DNA of 64,000 nucleotides from Azophilus sp965116165 (lineage in GTDB: Bacteria; Pseudomonadota; Gammaproteobacteria; Pseudomonadales; Azotimanducaceae): positions 1,798,001-1,862,000 of the forward strand of contig OZ220484.1 of NCBI GenBank assembly GCA_965116165.1, given 5' to 3'. The notes beneath the pieces are model-generated. The model was given only the letters and a program-made list of their open reading frames with translations. It did no database searches and was not told the origin of the DNA. Made by a program: the position numbers and the translations under genes. This document shows, piece by piece, positions 7,999 through 15,932 of this stretch. Every line of letters begins with the position of its first letter. The stretch's first letter is position 1.

Positions 7999-9236
7999 TG
8001 TATTGGCTCAGGAGATTTCGGAATTTAGGGTTGTCGGATCAGGCAGCCTCCTCAAGCTCGACAAGGTACTCGTTGGGGGTTCGGCAGTCCAGCGCCAGAT
8101 GGGGCCGCTCGTAGTTGTGGAAGAACTCGTACCCGGCGAGCCTGGGTGTGACGTCGGCGACGGTGAGTGGGCCGTCGTAGAGGTTCCAGAACTCGATCCG
8201 GGCGGACCGGTTGGCGCGCTCGACATGGCCGTTGAGCTGGGGTCGCCGCGGGGGCAGGACATGGAGGGGGATGCGCCGCGCCTCGCAGGCGCGCTCGAAG
8301 TCGGCGCGGAACTCGGCGCCGCCGTCGACCTGTATGGAGGCGACGGGGAACGGCATGTTCTCGACCACGGCGGCCAGGAAGCGCCCGGCGTTGCCGGCCG
8401 TGGCCCGCGAGAACACCCGGGCGACCATGTGCCTGGTTGTCGGGCAGACGGCGCGGAATTCCTTGAGAACCCGGCCGTCGCGGCTGTATGTCATGTGGTC
8501 GACCTGGACCAGCTCGCCGGGGGCGCGCGCGCTGTCGCCGTGGCTCCAGCGCCGCGCCCAGGCGCCGTCGAAGGTGCGGCGGCGCGCGGGTTTGGGCCGG
8601 CCCTCGCAGAAGGAGGCGCGCCGGGTGCGGCCGTCGGCGATGGCCTCTTCGATGATGCGCCCGACGGTGGAGACGGACAGGCGGACGCCGCGCCGGTCGA
8701 GCATGGCCTTGAGTCTCACCTTGCCCATGAACGGATACCGTGCCCGCATGCCGAGCACGGCCCGGACATCCGGGTCGGTCCACCGCCGCCGCCGGACGGT
8801 GCGCGGGCGGGTGCTTCGGGGCTCGAGCGCCCGGACGCCGCCGCGGCGGAAGGCCTTGCGCCAGTCGTAGTAGGTGCTTTTGGGCAGGCGGATGGCGCAC
8901 AGTGCGTCGCCGCGGCGCATGCCGCCGTCGACCATCTTGTCGACGAGTTCGAGGGCGCGCAGGCGCCGCCGGGCGGTCGCGCCGGTCTTGGTGTCGACGC
9001 GCGGGCGCTTGCGGGAGGGGGGACGGACATGTAACAGTTTCATGCTCGGGCTCCTTGTTTGGTTGGATGAAACAAGCATGCCTGAGCCGGCGGGGCGCGT
9101 CAGCGCGCACCGCCGGGCCTTGAACTCCGGTCGCTCCGCTCCCTCCGTTCAAGGCCCGGCGCCACCCTCCCCATGTCGACAAGCCATGGGCTTGGACACC
9201 GGAGGGTAAGTTCCGAAATGTATCTGAGCTAGAACA
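7999..9236 (-). mobile_element. Complete IS481-family insertion sequence, 1238 bp
   Basis: The ends are imperfect inverted repeats beginning TGT (left 'tgtattggctcagg'; right, read inward, 'tgttctagctcagat', both followed by 'atttcggaa'). A 5-bp direct repeat GAGAA flanks the element at 7994-7998 and 9237-9241, the expected target duplication. One transposase gene fills the interior. An older divergent copy, represented only by its two ends, is at 28506-28612 and 36535-36688. Confidence 0.9.
8039..9043 (-). CDS. IS481-family transposase (DDE integrase core)
   Basis: A 334-aa transposase. Start 9043 is preferred because AAGGAG lies 7 bp upstream. The N-terminal helix-turn-helix region runs LELVDKMVDGGMRRGDALCA with KSTYYDWRKAF. 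The rve catalytic core shows all three acidic residues: ELVQVDHMTYS, ASIQVDGGAEFRADF and LNGHVERANRSARIEFWN, with the second Asp and the Glu 35 residues apart. The C-terminal NYERPHLALDCRTPNEYL is typical. No frameshift or stop is visible, so it may be active. Confidence 0.93.
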   Translation of the reverse strand: MKLLHVRPPSRKRPRVDTKTGATARRRLRALELVDKMVDGGMRRGDALCAIRLPKSTYYDWRKAFRRGGVRALEPRSTRPRTVRRRRWTDPDVRAVLGMRARYPFMGKVRLKAMLDRRGVRLSVSTVGRIIEEAIADGRTRRASFCEGRPKPARRRTFDGAWARRWSHGDSARAPGELVQVDHMTYSRDGRVLKEFRAVCPTTRHMVARVFSRATAGNAGRFLAAVVENMPFPVASIQVDGGAEFRADFERACEARRIPLHVLPPRRPQLNGHVERANRSARIEFWNLYDGPLTVADVTPRLAGYEFFHNYERPHLALDCRTPNEYLVELEEAA

Positions 9237-9510
9237 GAGAAGCAGTGGTCTACTCGTAAGTTACTCATTTTATTAAGGAACTTCTGATTAATTCTGTAGT
9301 CGCGGCATGCGAGTCAATACAATCGATAGCTTACGAGTAGATCAGTACTGCTCTATCGAATTGACCAGACCTTCCTCAACTTGGATGCCGCTGCTACAGA
9401 ATTAATCAGAAGTTCCTCAAATTGATCTGTAGATTCAAGGGCGACTTTGGGATGATGCCGCCGGATAGGCGGGATTGTTCTGTGGTTGTTGCCGGTACCG
9501 TGGGGGCGGG

Positions 9511-10747
9511 ATGACGGTGGGGGTTGTGCGAAATAAATGTTGTCAATTTATCGCTGTTGCGGTTGCCGCCTGTTGGGCACCCACTGTCCCGGCATCCGAG
9601 CCGCCCCGCTACACGGGCACATCGGTAACGGCAAATAGCGGCGTGCAAGTCTTGCGCTTCACCGGTATCCGCTTCGCCGAGGCACCAATTGGTGAACGGC
9701 GTTGGCGGGCCCCGGTGCCGCACCGGGCGGCGGGTTCCGTGGAGGCCACGAGCTGGCCTCCCATCTGTATCCAGGGCGACGACAACGCGGAATGGTACCG
9801 GGGTGTGGCCATCGCGTTTGGTGCGCCGCAGGAGTTTATTCACTCGATGCCCACCGATGCCGAGGATTGCCTGTTTTTGAATATATGGACGCCGGATCGA
9901 GGCCTCCGGCTGTCCGTGCTCGTCTGGATTCACGGCGGAGGCAACACAAGCGGTTTCGCCCACGAGCCGAACTACCTCGGCCATGAACTCGCGGCCCAAG
10001 GTGCGGTGGTGGTTTCCATTCAGTATCGGCTCGGTGTATTCGGGTTCTTGGCACACCCGCAACTTAGCGCCGAATCGCCCCATCGGACATCGGGCAACTA
10101 CGGCATTCTCGACCAGATCGAGGCTTTGCGTTGGATTCGGCGCAACATCGCCCAGCTCGGCGGCGACCCGGACAATGTCACGCTTTTTGGCGAATCGGCG
10201 GGTGCCGGCGACATCGCCTATCTGATGTTGTCGCCGCTGACAGAGGGTCTTTTTCATCGCGCCATATCCCAAAGTGGCGGTTGGCCCGCCTACCAACGCC
10301 GGGCCGTCGCCGATGTCGAGGCGGAAGGCGCGCGCTTTCTGGCAGCCGCGGGAATCGCCGATATCGCCGCGTTGCGGGCGCTGCCCGCCGATACCGTATT
10401 CGCGCTTGCCGAGGAAACTTTCGAGCGCGGCTATGACGATCCACCGATCGACGGCTGGCTGCTGCCGGCCTTGCCCGAGGTGTTGCTCAAGCGGGGGAGG
10501 TTCGACCCTCGCCCGTTCATTATTCGATACACACGATCTCTGGCTGCCCACCATTGAGGGCGACCGGACGCTGACCCGGCAGATGATGAGCTATTGGCTT
10601 AATTTCGCGGCGAACGGGGATCCCAACCACAAAGGCGCCCCGCATTGGCCGCGCTGGTCCGCCGATGGTGAAGCCCTCATATTGGACACACAGACCGGTG
10701 CCGCGCCGCTTGCCATGGAGCTTTGTGCGCTCTTGGGAGAGGAATGA
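9511..10747 (+). pseudogene. Type B carboxylesterase, frameshifted and internally deleted
   Basis: The start codon at 9511 follows a G-rich stretch and leads into a signal peptide (FIAVAVAACWAPTVPASE). The N-terminal two thirds are a good type B carboxylesterase: FTGIRFAEAPIGERRWRAP, EDCLFLNIWTP, VWIHGGG and the nucleophile elbow TLFGESAGAGD. At about 10500-10540 the frame changes into SLFDTHDLWLPT and YWLNFAANGDPN, a normal esterase C-terminus. The total of ~410 codons is short of the usual ~500, and the region that should hold the catalytic Glu and His is missing. The gene is therefore almost certainly inactive. Confidence 0.85.
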
Positions 10748-10765
10748 CCGAGCGGGTTTCGCCGA

Positions 10766-11071
10766 TTACGCGAGAATGCCGTTTGCTATCGCCGGTTTCA
10801 GGTCGGGGAGAAAAACCGGACTCCCCCCTTCCACCGAGCAGCCGAGCAGGGTGGTTTGCTTGAAGGGATTATCCACACGGTCGTCGTTGGGGATGAGTTT
10901 GCCATCCTCCAGACCGCCTAGGCAGATGTTCCCGCGGCGGCCCGCGGAGACCGAATCGGCGCTTTCCGATCTGTGCGTCGCCGTTGCCGAATCGGCGTGC
11001 ACGGCCGCAACGGATGGGACGAGCATCGAGCAACCACAAATCAAGAGCGCCAGTGGGCGAATGGTGGGCAT
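10766..11071 (-). CDS. Small predicted secreted protein, unknown
   Basis: A 101-aa open frame with a signal-like N-terminus (PTIRPLALLICGCSMLVPSVAAVHA) and a short, low-complexity mature part ending SPVFLPDLKPAIANGILA. I recognise no domain. The ATG at 11071 is used; an in-frame TTG lies 15 bp upstream. There is no strong ribosome site, so this may be a chance frame, but the leader is convincing. Confidence 0.4.
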   Translation of the reverse strand: MPTIRPLALLICGCSMLVPSVAAVHADSATATHRSESADSVSAGRRGNICLGGLEDGKLIPNDDRVDNPFKQTTLLGCSVEGGSPVFLPDLKPAIANGILA

Positions 11072-11266
11072 TTCCGCAGGATCCAACTTTGAATGGCAGA
11101 CAGTTTATGAACTGAAGATGACATTTTTATGACGGGGGTGTGACGGAAGTTTGGGCTGCCCGCCCCCCTAGATCCCGCCAACGGGCCCCATCGCCGCATC
11201 GGTGGCGGTGCAATGGTTTTGGTTTACCGCGATGCTGATTGCCGGACGGGTGGTATTGCTAATCCG

Positions 11267-11674
11267 TTACCCGCCAGCGGGATCAAGCCGTATGAAATAT
11301 CGAGGCGCAAAGCCCATCAGGAAGCCACCAATGATACCGCGGGGATGCTGCTCTTCCACCCGCGATGCTTCCCCGCCCGAAACCCGGACCGCAACATAGC
11401 CTCGGGTTTCATTGTTGCGTGTGATGCGCACCTCCGGATTTTCCAGCAGTCGGCGATACCAGGCCCGCGGCCAGTGATTCACCGCCACATAAAACCGCCC
11501 GTCGCTTTCAAGGCCGGAAAGCACTCGGTCGAACGCATTGCCCTCGGCGTCGAAAGTCGTAATGGTCACCGTACCTTCGGAAGTGGGTTGCATGTATCCG
11601 ATCAGGGATTCGAATACCGCGACGATTACCACATATATGCCCAGCACAATCGCAATGATCTTGACAGCTTTCAT
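11267..11674 (-). CDS. Membrane-anchored DDN/DUF385-like protein
   Basis: A 135-aa protein with one N-terminal membrane helix (VKIIAIVLGIYVVIVAVFESLIG, split here only by description) followed by a small domain. The stretch DGRFYVAVNHWPRAWYRRLL with NPEVRITRNNETRGYVAVRV resembles the split-barrel fold of deazaflavin-dependent nitroreductase (DDN/DUF385) proteins, where the W-Y-R-LL-NP-V pattern is characteristic. If so it may bind a flavin or F420-like cofactor near the membrane. The assignment rests on pattern only; no catalytic residue can be named. Confidence 0.6.
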   Translation of the reverse strand: MKAVKIIAIVLGIYVVIVAVFESLIGYMQPTSEGTVTITTFDAEGNAFDRVLSGLESDGRFYVAVNHWPRAWYRRLLENPEVRITRNNETRGYVAVRVSGGEASRVEEQHPRGIIGGFLMGFAPRYFIRLDPAGG

Positions 11675-11692
11675 AGTTCAACCCGCATCGTT

Positions 11693-11890
11693 TCAAACCG
11701 TGACCATAATAGTCCAAACGACTCGATGGTGGCAGGTTATCAAAGCGGCGGTGCTCGTCTTGGCACCCAGCCTCACTGCAAGGTACATACCCAGCTCGGC
11801 TTCCATGTCACCGGCGAGCCGCTCGCTGGCTTGTTCTGCCGCAATTGTCCGGGCGGAACCGAACCAGTCTCCGGGGTTGCATTCGGACAT
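11693..11890 (-). other. Weak small open frame, possible DUF2799-like remnant
   Basis: A 65-codon frame starts MSECNPGDWFGSARTIAAEQ and continues ASERLAGDMEAELGMYLAVR. The start faintly recalls DUF2799 lipoproteins, but there is no lipobox or signal peptide in frame and it is too short. Listed only so the 11675-12095 gap is described. Confidence 0.2.
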
Positions 11891-11944
11891 GCTGCGGGCC
11901 GATGTGCGGCCGGGTAAACTATGCGGCCTGTTGTTCGCATTGCA

Positions 11945-12051
11945 TTAAGGAAGTTCTGATTAATCTTGGAGTCGCGGCATCCGATTTAATAAAATCAATA
12001 CCTTACGAGTAGCCAAACGCTGCTCTATCGAATTGTTCAGAACTTCCTTAA
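11945..12051 (+). repeat. Family A MITE-like repeat, reversed copy
   Basis: The element starts 'ttaaggaagttctgattaat' and ends 'gttcagaacttcctta', giving terminal inverted repeats of about 15 bp (ttaaggaagttctga). It is followed at once by the first ~17 bases of another copy ('aggaagttctgaacgat'), a partial tandem. It lies 45 bp upstream of the small membrane protein gene. Confidence 0.8.
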
Positions 12052-12095
12052 GGAAGTTCTGAACGATGCTCTTTCACTGAGCTTGCGGTGGCTTC

Positions 12096-12437
12096 TTGAT
12101 TGTTCAAGTCATATGTTTGGTTTGCGGTGCCGTGCTGGTGTGCATCCACAGCGGCGTCGCGGCTTGGCGAGGGGACCGGCGGCAGGCGCAAGGGCACGGC
12201 GCGTCGTTCGATGTCCGGCAAGCCATGACCCTTTTCCTGACCGCGAACATGGCCGCACTTGCGGCTGGGGTGGAACCCACGGAAGATTGGTCCCTCGCGG
12301 CGCCGCTTTGGGTAGCATCGACCCTGATGCAATTGCTTTTCTCGTTCGCCGGCCTGGCCGCCGCACGAATCCTGGCATTTCTGACGGGTCTGGCCATGAG
12401 TGGATGGATATTCGCGATGGCGATAGTGTTGGTCTGA
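12096..12437 (+). CDS. Small integral membrane protein, unknown
   Basis: A 113-aa protein starting with TTG at 12096. It has about four hydrophobic segments: VICLVCGAVLVCIHSGVAA, AMTLFLTANMAALAAGV, the region around LWVASTLMQLLFSFAGLAAA, and AFLTGLAMSGWIFAMAIVLV. The soluble loop is short. No family is recognised. It begins just after a family A repeat, which may supply its 5' leader. Real membrane topology and no stop suggest a true gene. Confidence 0.5.
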   Translation: MIVQVICLVCGAVLVCIHSGVAAWRGDRRQAQGHGASFDVRQAMTLFLTANMAALAAGVEPTEDWSLAAPLWVASTLMQLLFSFAGLAAARILAFLTGLAMSGWIFAMAIVLV

Positions 12438-12445
12438 GGTAGCGT

Positions 12446-12514
12446 TCCTCACCATTTTGTGTCCGTGGCGGGTTGCGCTCGCCCAGAAATTTCCTATGGC
12501 GTAGGCTTCTAGCG
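12446..12514 (+). repeat. Family C dispersed repeat, diverged copy
   Basis: 'agaaatttcctatggcgtagg' lines up with 'agaatttcctacggcgcagg' at 43968-43988, and the preceding 'ggcgggttgcgctc' with 'ggtgggatatgctc'. It occupies the leader of the nitronate monooxygenase-like gene. Confidence 0.4.
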
Positions 12515-12554
12515 GCGCGTGGTACAGTTGCGCAAGGCACTTGGGAGAAACGGT

Positions 12555-13697
12555 ATGAAATCGATTATCTGCGACATGTTGGGTTGCGAGTTCCCGCTAC
12601 TGGCATTCAGCCACTGCCGCGATGTGGTGGCGGCGGTGACCAACGCCGGTGGCTTCGGTGTTCTCGGCGGGGTGGGCCATACGCCGGCGACGTTGGATAT
12701 GGAGCTTTCCTGGATCGATGGGCAGGTAGGGGGCAAACCCTACGGCCTCGATCTGATTGTACCCACCAGCATGGATAGCCGGGACGAGATGCCGACCGCC
12801 GAAGAGATCGAGGCTCGGATTCCACCCGAACACAAGGAATACGTACGCAACCTGCTCGCGCGATTCGATATTTCCGCCGCCGATATCTACGACTCCGCAC
12901 CCCGTGACAGAATGGGCAACAGCATGCGCGAGCAAGGTGCCGAGAAGTTGCTCGATGCCGCCTTTTCCCACCCCATCGGGCTGATTGCCAATGCTTTGGG
13001 GGTTCCTCCGCCATTCATGCTGGAACGGGGCAAGCGCGAGGGTGTGCCGGTCGCCGCCTTGACCGGAGCCCGCGAGCACGCCGTCAAACATGCCGAGGCC
13101 GGTGTGGACATCCTCGTGGTGGCTGGAACCGAGGCCGGCGGTCATTGTGGCGAAGTCTCCACGCTGGTGCTGATTCCCGAGGTGCTTGGGGTTCTGCAAC
13201 CCTATGGAGAAGTTCCGATTCTTGCCGCGGGCGGTATCGCCACCGGTCGGCAAATGGCGGCGGTGATGGCCATGGGGGCGCACGGTGCCTGGACCGGTTC
13301 CGTTTGGTTGACCACGGCCGAAGCCGAAACGGCACCGGCGGTCAAGGAAAAATTCCTATCCGCGAGTTCTCGGCAAACGGTTCGGTCGCGTAGCCGCACC
13401 GGCAAGTACACGCGGCAACTCCGCTCGGCCTGGACCGATGCCTGGCATGCGGAAGAGGCTCCCGAACCTCTGCCCATGCCTTTGCAAAGCCTGGTTAGCG
13501 AGCCGGCGCTCGACAAAATCGCCAAGCTTGCGGATTCCGGCCACGCCGGCGCCAGGCAACTTACCACCTACTTTGTCGGCCAGGCCGTGGGCCTGATGAA
13601 TCATGTGCAGTCGGCTAGGCAGGTGGTGTATGAATTCATGGAGGATTTTGCCGAGGCGACCGAGCGGCTGCATGGGTTTATGGCCGAGGATGGCTGA
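12555..13697 (+). CDS. Nitronate monooxygenase / NPD-type FMN oxidoreductase
   Basis: A 380-aa FMN-dependent TIM-barrel protein. Start 12555 is supported by GGGAG 9 bp upstream. The family pattern is plain: CEFPLLAFSHCRDVVAAVTN with AGGFGVLGG at the N-terminus, DILVVAGTEAGGHCGEVSTL, and PILAAGGIATGRQMAAVMAM with the GAHGAWTGSVWL phosphate-binding end. Members oxidise alkyl nitronates, but related proteins are trans-2-enoyl reductases or of unknown activity, so the substrate is open. The C-terminal ~90 aa (AGARQLTTYFVGQAVGLMNH) is typical of this subgroup. No close partner gene. Confidence 0.88.
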   Translation: MKSIICDMLGCEFPLLAFSHCRDVVAAVTNAGGFGVLGGVGHTPATLDMELSWIDGQVGGKPYGLDLIVPTSMDSRDEMPTAEEIEARIPPEHKEYVRNLLARFDISAADIYDSAPRDRMGNSMREQGAEKLLDAAFSHPIGLIANALGVPPPFMLERGKREGVPVAALTGAREHAVKHAEAGVDILVVAGTEAGGHCGEVSTLVLIPEVLGVLQPYGEVPILAAGGIATGRQMAAVMAMGAHGAWTGSVWLTTAEAETAPAVKEKFLSASSRQTVRSRSRTGKYTRQLRSAWTDAWHAEEAPEPLPMPLQSLVSEPALDKIAKLADSGHAGARQLTTYFVGQAVGLMNHVQSARQVVYEFMEDFAEATERLHGFMAEDG

Positions 13698-13698
13698 A

Positions 13699-13765
13699 TG
13701 CGAGTCCTATTGATTTTATTGAATCGAATGTCGCGACTACAGGATTAATCCGCGGTTTCTTAGAA
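13699..13765 (+). repeat. Family A MITE-like repeat, partial
   Basis: Only the right two thirds are present, from 'ctattgattttattgaatcg' to 'attaatccgcggtttctta'. It fills the gap between the two plus-strand genes and ends 4 bp before the transporter start codon. Confidence 0.7.
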
Positions 13766-13768
13766 GCA

Positions 13769-15307
13769 ATGTTGGAGGAAAAACGCCGGACGCGCTTGAT
13801 GCGGATGCTCGACCGCGTCGAGGTTCTTGGCAATAAACTGCCCGATCCGGCGGTGTTGTTTTTGGTTTTGCTGGTCGCGGTTTGGGTCTTTTCCGCACTG
13901 TTTGCGCAATTCAGCTACTCTCATATCGATGAGCGAACGGGCGCTCCGCTGCAAATCCACAATCTCGCGACGCCCGATCAACTTGCCCACTTTCTGTCGC
14001 GGATGGTTCCCACCTTTGTTGGCTTCCATCCCCTTGGCGTGGTGCTGCTCGCCATGCTCGGCATCGGCGTGGCGGACCACACGGGGTTTATCCGCACGAG
14101 TCTGAAGGCGCTGATGAATGTGACGTCCCAGGCCATTCTCACGCCAATGCTCCTGTTCATCGCCATCGTCAGCCATACCACGGTGGATGCGGGCTATGTG
14201 CTGGTGATTCCCCTGGGCGCGGTCATCTTTCAAGCCGCCGGCCGTCATCCCCTGGCTGGTATCGCCGCCGCCTTCGCGGGCGTGTCCGGAGGTTTCAGCG
14301 CCAACTTTATGCCCTCGGCCCTGGATCCGCTATTGCAGGGAATTTCGCAGGCGGGTGCGCAAATCATCGACCCGGAAATCGTGCTGAACCCGTTGAACAA
14401 TTGGTTTTTCACATCCGCCTCCACGCTTTTGATTGTCGGGCTTGGCTGGTATCTCACGGATCGAGTGATCGAGCCTCGGCTTGCGGGCACCCCGCTTGAC
14501 GGGGATTTGGCCGAGACGCCCGCTTTGGAGCCGGTAACCGCCGACGAACGCAGGGGGCTTAAGGCCGCCCTGTCCGTCATGGTGCTGGCGTTGATAGCGC
14601 TGTTCGTCAGCATGCTGCCGGAAGGGTCGGCCTGGCGTTCCGAGGATGGCCTGCTGACGGTGGGTTCCGCGCCTCTCATGCGCAGCATCGTGCCGCTGAT
14701 CTTCCTGATCTTCATTCTGCCGGGCATCGTTTTCGGCTATGTCGCGAAAACCGTATCCGGTCACAGGGACATCATCGCCGGCATGTCCGGGGCCATGAGC
14801 GGTCTGGCCTATTATCTGGTTATGGCTTTTTTCGCCTCGTTGTTCATCGCCGAGTTCGGGCGGTCGAATCTCGGGGCGCTGCTGGCGTTAGAAGGCGCGG
14901 CGATTTTACGGGCCGCGGCCCTGCCGGCGTTCGTCACGGTGGTGGGGGTCATCCTGATTACCGGCGTGGTCAACCTGTTTGTCGGCTCCGCCTCCGCCAA
15001 GTGGGCGTTGCTCGCACCGATTTTGGTGCCGATGCTGATGCAACTCGGCATCTCCCCGGACCTGACCCAGGCCGCCTATCGGGTGGGCGATTCCTCCACC
15101 AATATCATCACACCGCTGATGCCCTACTTTCCGTTGGTCGTTGTGTTTTGCCAGCGCTATGTCAAGGGCGCGGGCATTGGCACGGTGCTGTCGATGATGC
15201 TGCCCTACGCCGTTGCGTTTCTGTTGCTGTGGATCCTGTTTCTGCTCGCCTATTGGGCCACCGGGCTGCCGTTGGGGTTGCAGGCGAGTTATACATACGG
15301 TGTGTGA
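13769..15307 (+). CDS. abgT: AbgT-family transporter (aminobenzoyl-glutamate type)
   Basis: An inner-membrane protein of 512 aa with about 12 hydrophobic segments, the usual AbgT length. Family signatures include LGNKLPDPAVLFLVLLVAVW near the N-terminus, VAGVSGGFSAN-type text (AAFAGVSGGFSANFMPSALD), LNPLNNWFF, GSASAKWALLAPILVPMLM and YRVGDSSTNIITPLMPYFPL. Family members import p-aminobenzoyl-glutamate or export sulfonamides, driven by the proton gradient. No abgA/B hydrolase lies nearby, so the direction and substrate are uncertain. The start sits directly behind a repeat and has no clear ribosome site. Confidence 0.92.
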   Translation: MLEEKRRTRLMRMLDRVEVLGNKLPDPAVLFLVLLVAVWVFSALFAQFSYSHIDERTGAPLQIHNLATPDQLAHFLSRMVPTFVGFHPLGVVLLAMLGIGVADHTGFIRTSLKALMNVTSQAILTPMLLFIAIVSHTTVDAGYVLVIPLGAVIFQAAGRHPLAGIAAAFAGVSGGFSANFMPSALDPLLQGISQAGAQIIDPEIVLNPLNNWFFTSASTLLIVGLGWYLTDRVIEPRLAGTPLDGDLAETPALEPVTADERRGLKAALSVMVLALIALFVSMLPEGSAWRSEDGLLTVGSAPLMRSIVPLIFLIFILPGIVFGYVAKTVSGHRDIIAGMSGAMSGLAYYLVMAFFASLFIAEFGRSNLGALLALEGAAILRAAALPAFVTVVGVILITGVVNLFVGSASAKWALLAPILVPMLMQLGISPDLTQAAYRVGDSSTNIITPLMPYFPLVVVFCQRYVKGAGIGTVLSMMLPYAVAFLLLWILFLLAYWATGLPLGLQASYTYGV

Positions 15308-15341
15308 AGGCGTTGCGACCAGTGTGGCGCGCCATAACTCG

Positions 15342-15932
15342 CTAGTTGCCGCGGTCGAATACGCGCCTGAACCGGCGGGTTTTGCCCTTTCGCGGATCGA
15401 TGGTGACGCTCATCAGCAAGCTGCCGTCCTTTTGAATTTCTAGTGTGCGCTTGACCTTGCGGGTGGTGGATTCGTAGTTGGAGGTCAATTTTCGGCTCGA
15501 CCAGACGCTGTGCAGGCCGCGGTAGGCACCGGAACGAATCTTCTCTTCTCCGACGCCGTGATAGCTCAGCAAGAGCCCGTGCTCGTTTCTTTCGATACCA
15601 AACGATTGGCAGCGCAGCATTTCCGGATTGGGTATGCCGGCATCCCCTTCGGGCTTGGCGCCCCCACCCACCGGGACGGCGACGCCGCCCACGACCAGGC
15701 TGGCGTTGAAGTTGCCTTCCAATCCCTCCCACCAGCGCACATTGGCGTTGTTTGGTTGTACCTCCCTCGTGCGTTCGATGTTGACTGTCCAGGTGCCGAG
15801 CAGTTGCATGTCCCCGGCTCCGGCGGTCGTTCGCTCCGCCGCCACCGCCGGCTCGATTTGGCAGAGCCACGCCAAGGCGAGCGCGCAGAGACGAACAACG
15901 CAGGAATGAATAGAAGAGGGTCTATTGCTCAC
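15342..15932 (-). CDS. Predicted secreted protein coupled to carotenoid oxygenase, unknown
   Basis: A 196-aa protein starting with GTG at 15932, which overlaps the stop of the carotenoid oxygenase gene by 4 bp (GTGA), so translation is probably coupled. It has a signal peptide (VVRLCALALAWLCQIEPAVA). The mature part contains LLGTWTVNIERTREVQ, LLSYHGVGEEKI and YESTTRKVKRTLEIQKDGSL, which suggests a beta-rich lipocalin-like or DUF-type fold. I do not recognise the family. It could bind the product of the neighbouring oxygenase (inference from the overlap only). Confidence 0.72.
   Translation of the reverse strand: MSNRPSSIHSCVVRLCALALAWLCQIEPAVAAERTTAGAGDMQLLGTWTVNIERTREVQPNNANVRWWEGLEGNFNASLVVGGVAVPVGGGAKPEGDAGIPNPEMLRCQSFGIERNEHGLLLSYHGVGEEKIRSGAYRGLHSVWSSRKLTSNYESTTRKVKRTLEIQKDGSLLMSVTIDPRKGKTRRFRRVFDRGN

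Larger units (their letters stand above)
7969..9420 (+). repeat. Family A MITE interrupted by an IS481 element and by a second MITE
   Basis: The outer element begins at about 7969 ('taaggaaactccggtcaatt'). It is broken at 7998 by the IS, resumes at 9242, is broken again near 9274 by a complete reversed copy of the same family (about 9274-9379), and ends at 9420 ('attaatcagaagttcctcaa'). Removing IS plus one target copy, and the inner MITE, restores the family A consensus. This gives three insertion layers. Confidence 0.75.

Noticed and set aside
9406..10554. A 382-codon minus-strand frame opposite the esterase
   Set aside because: Antisense shadow; the plus strand shows signal peptide and the GESAG nucleophile motif.
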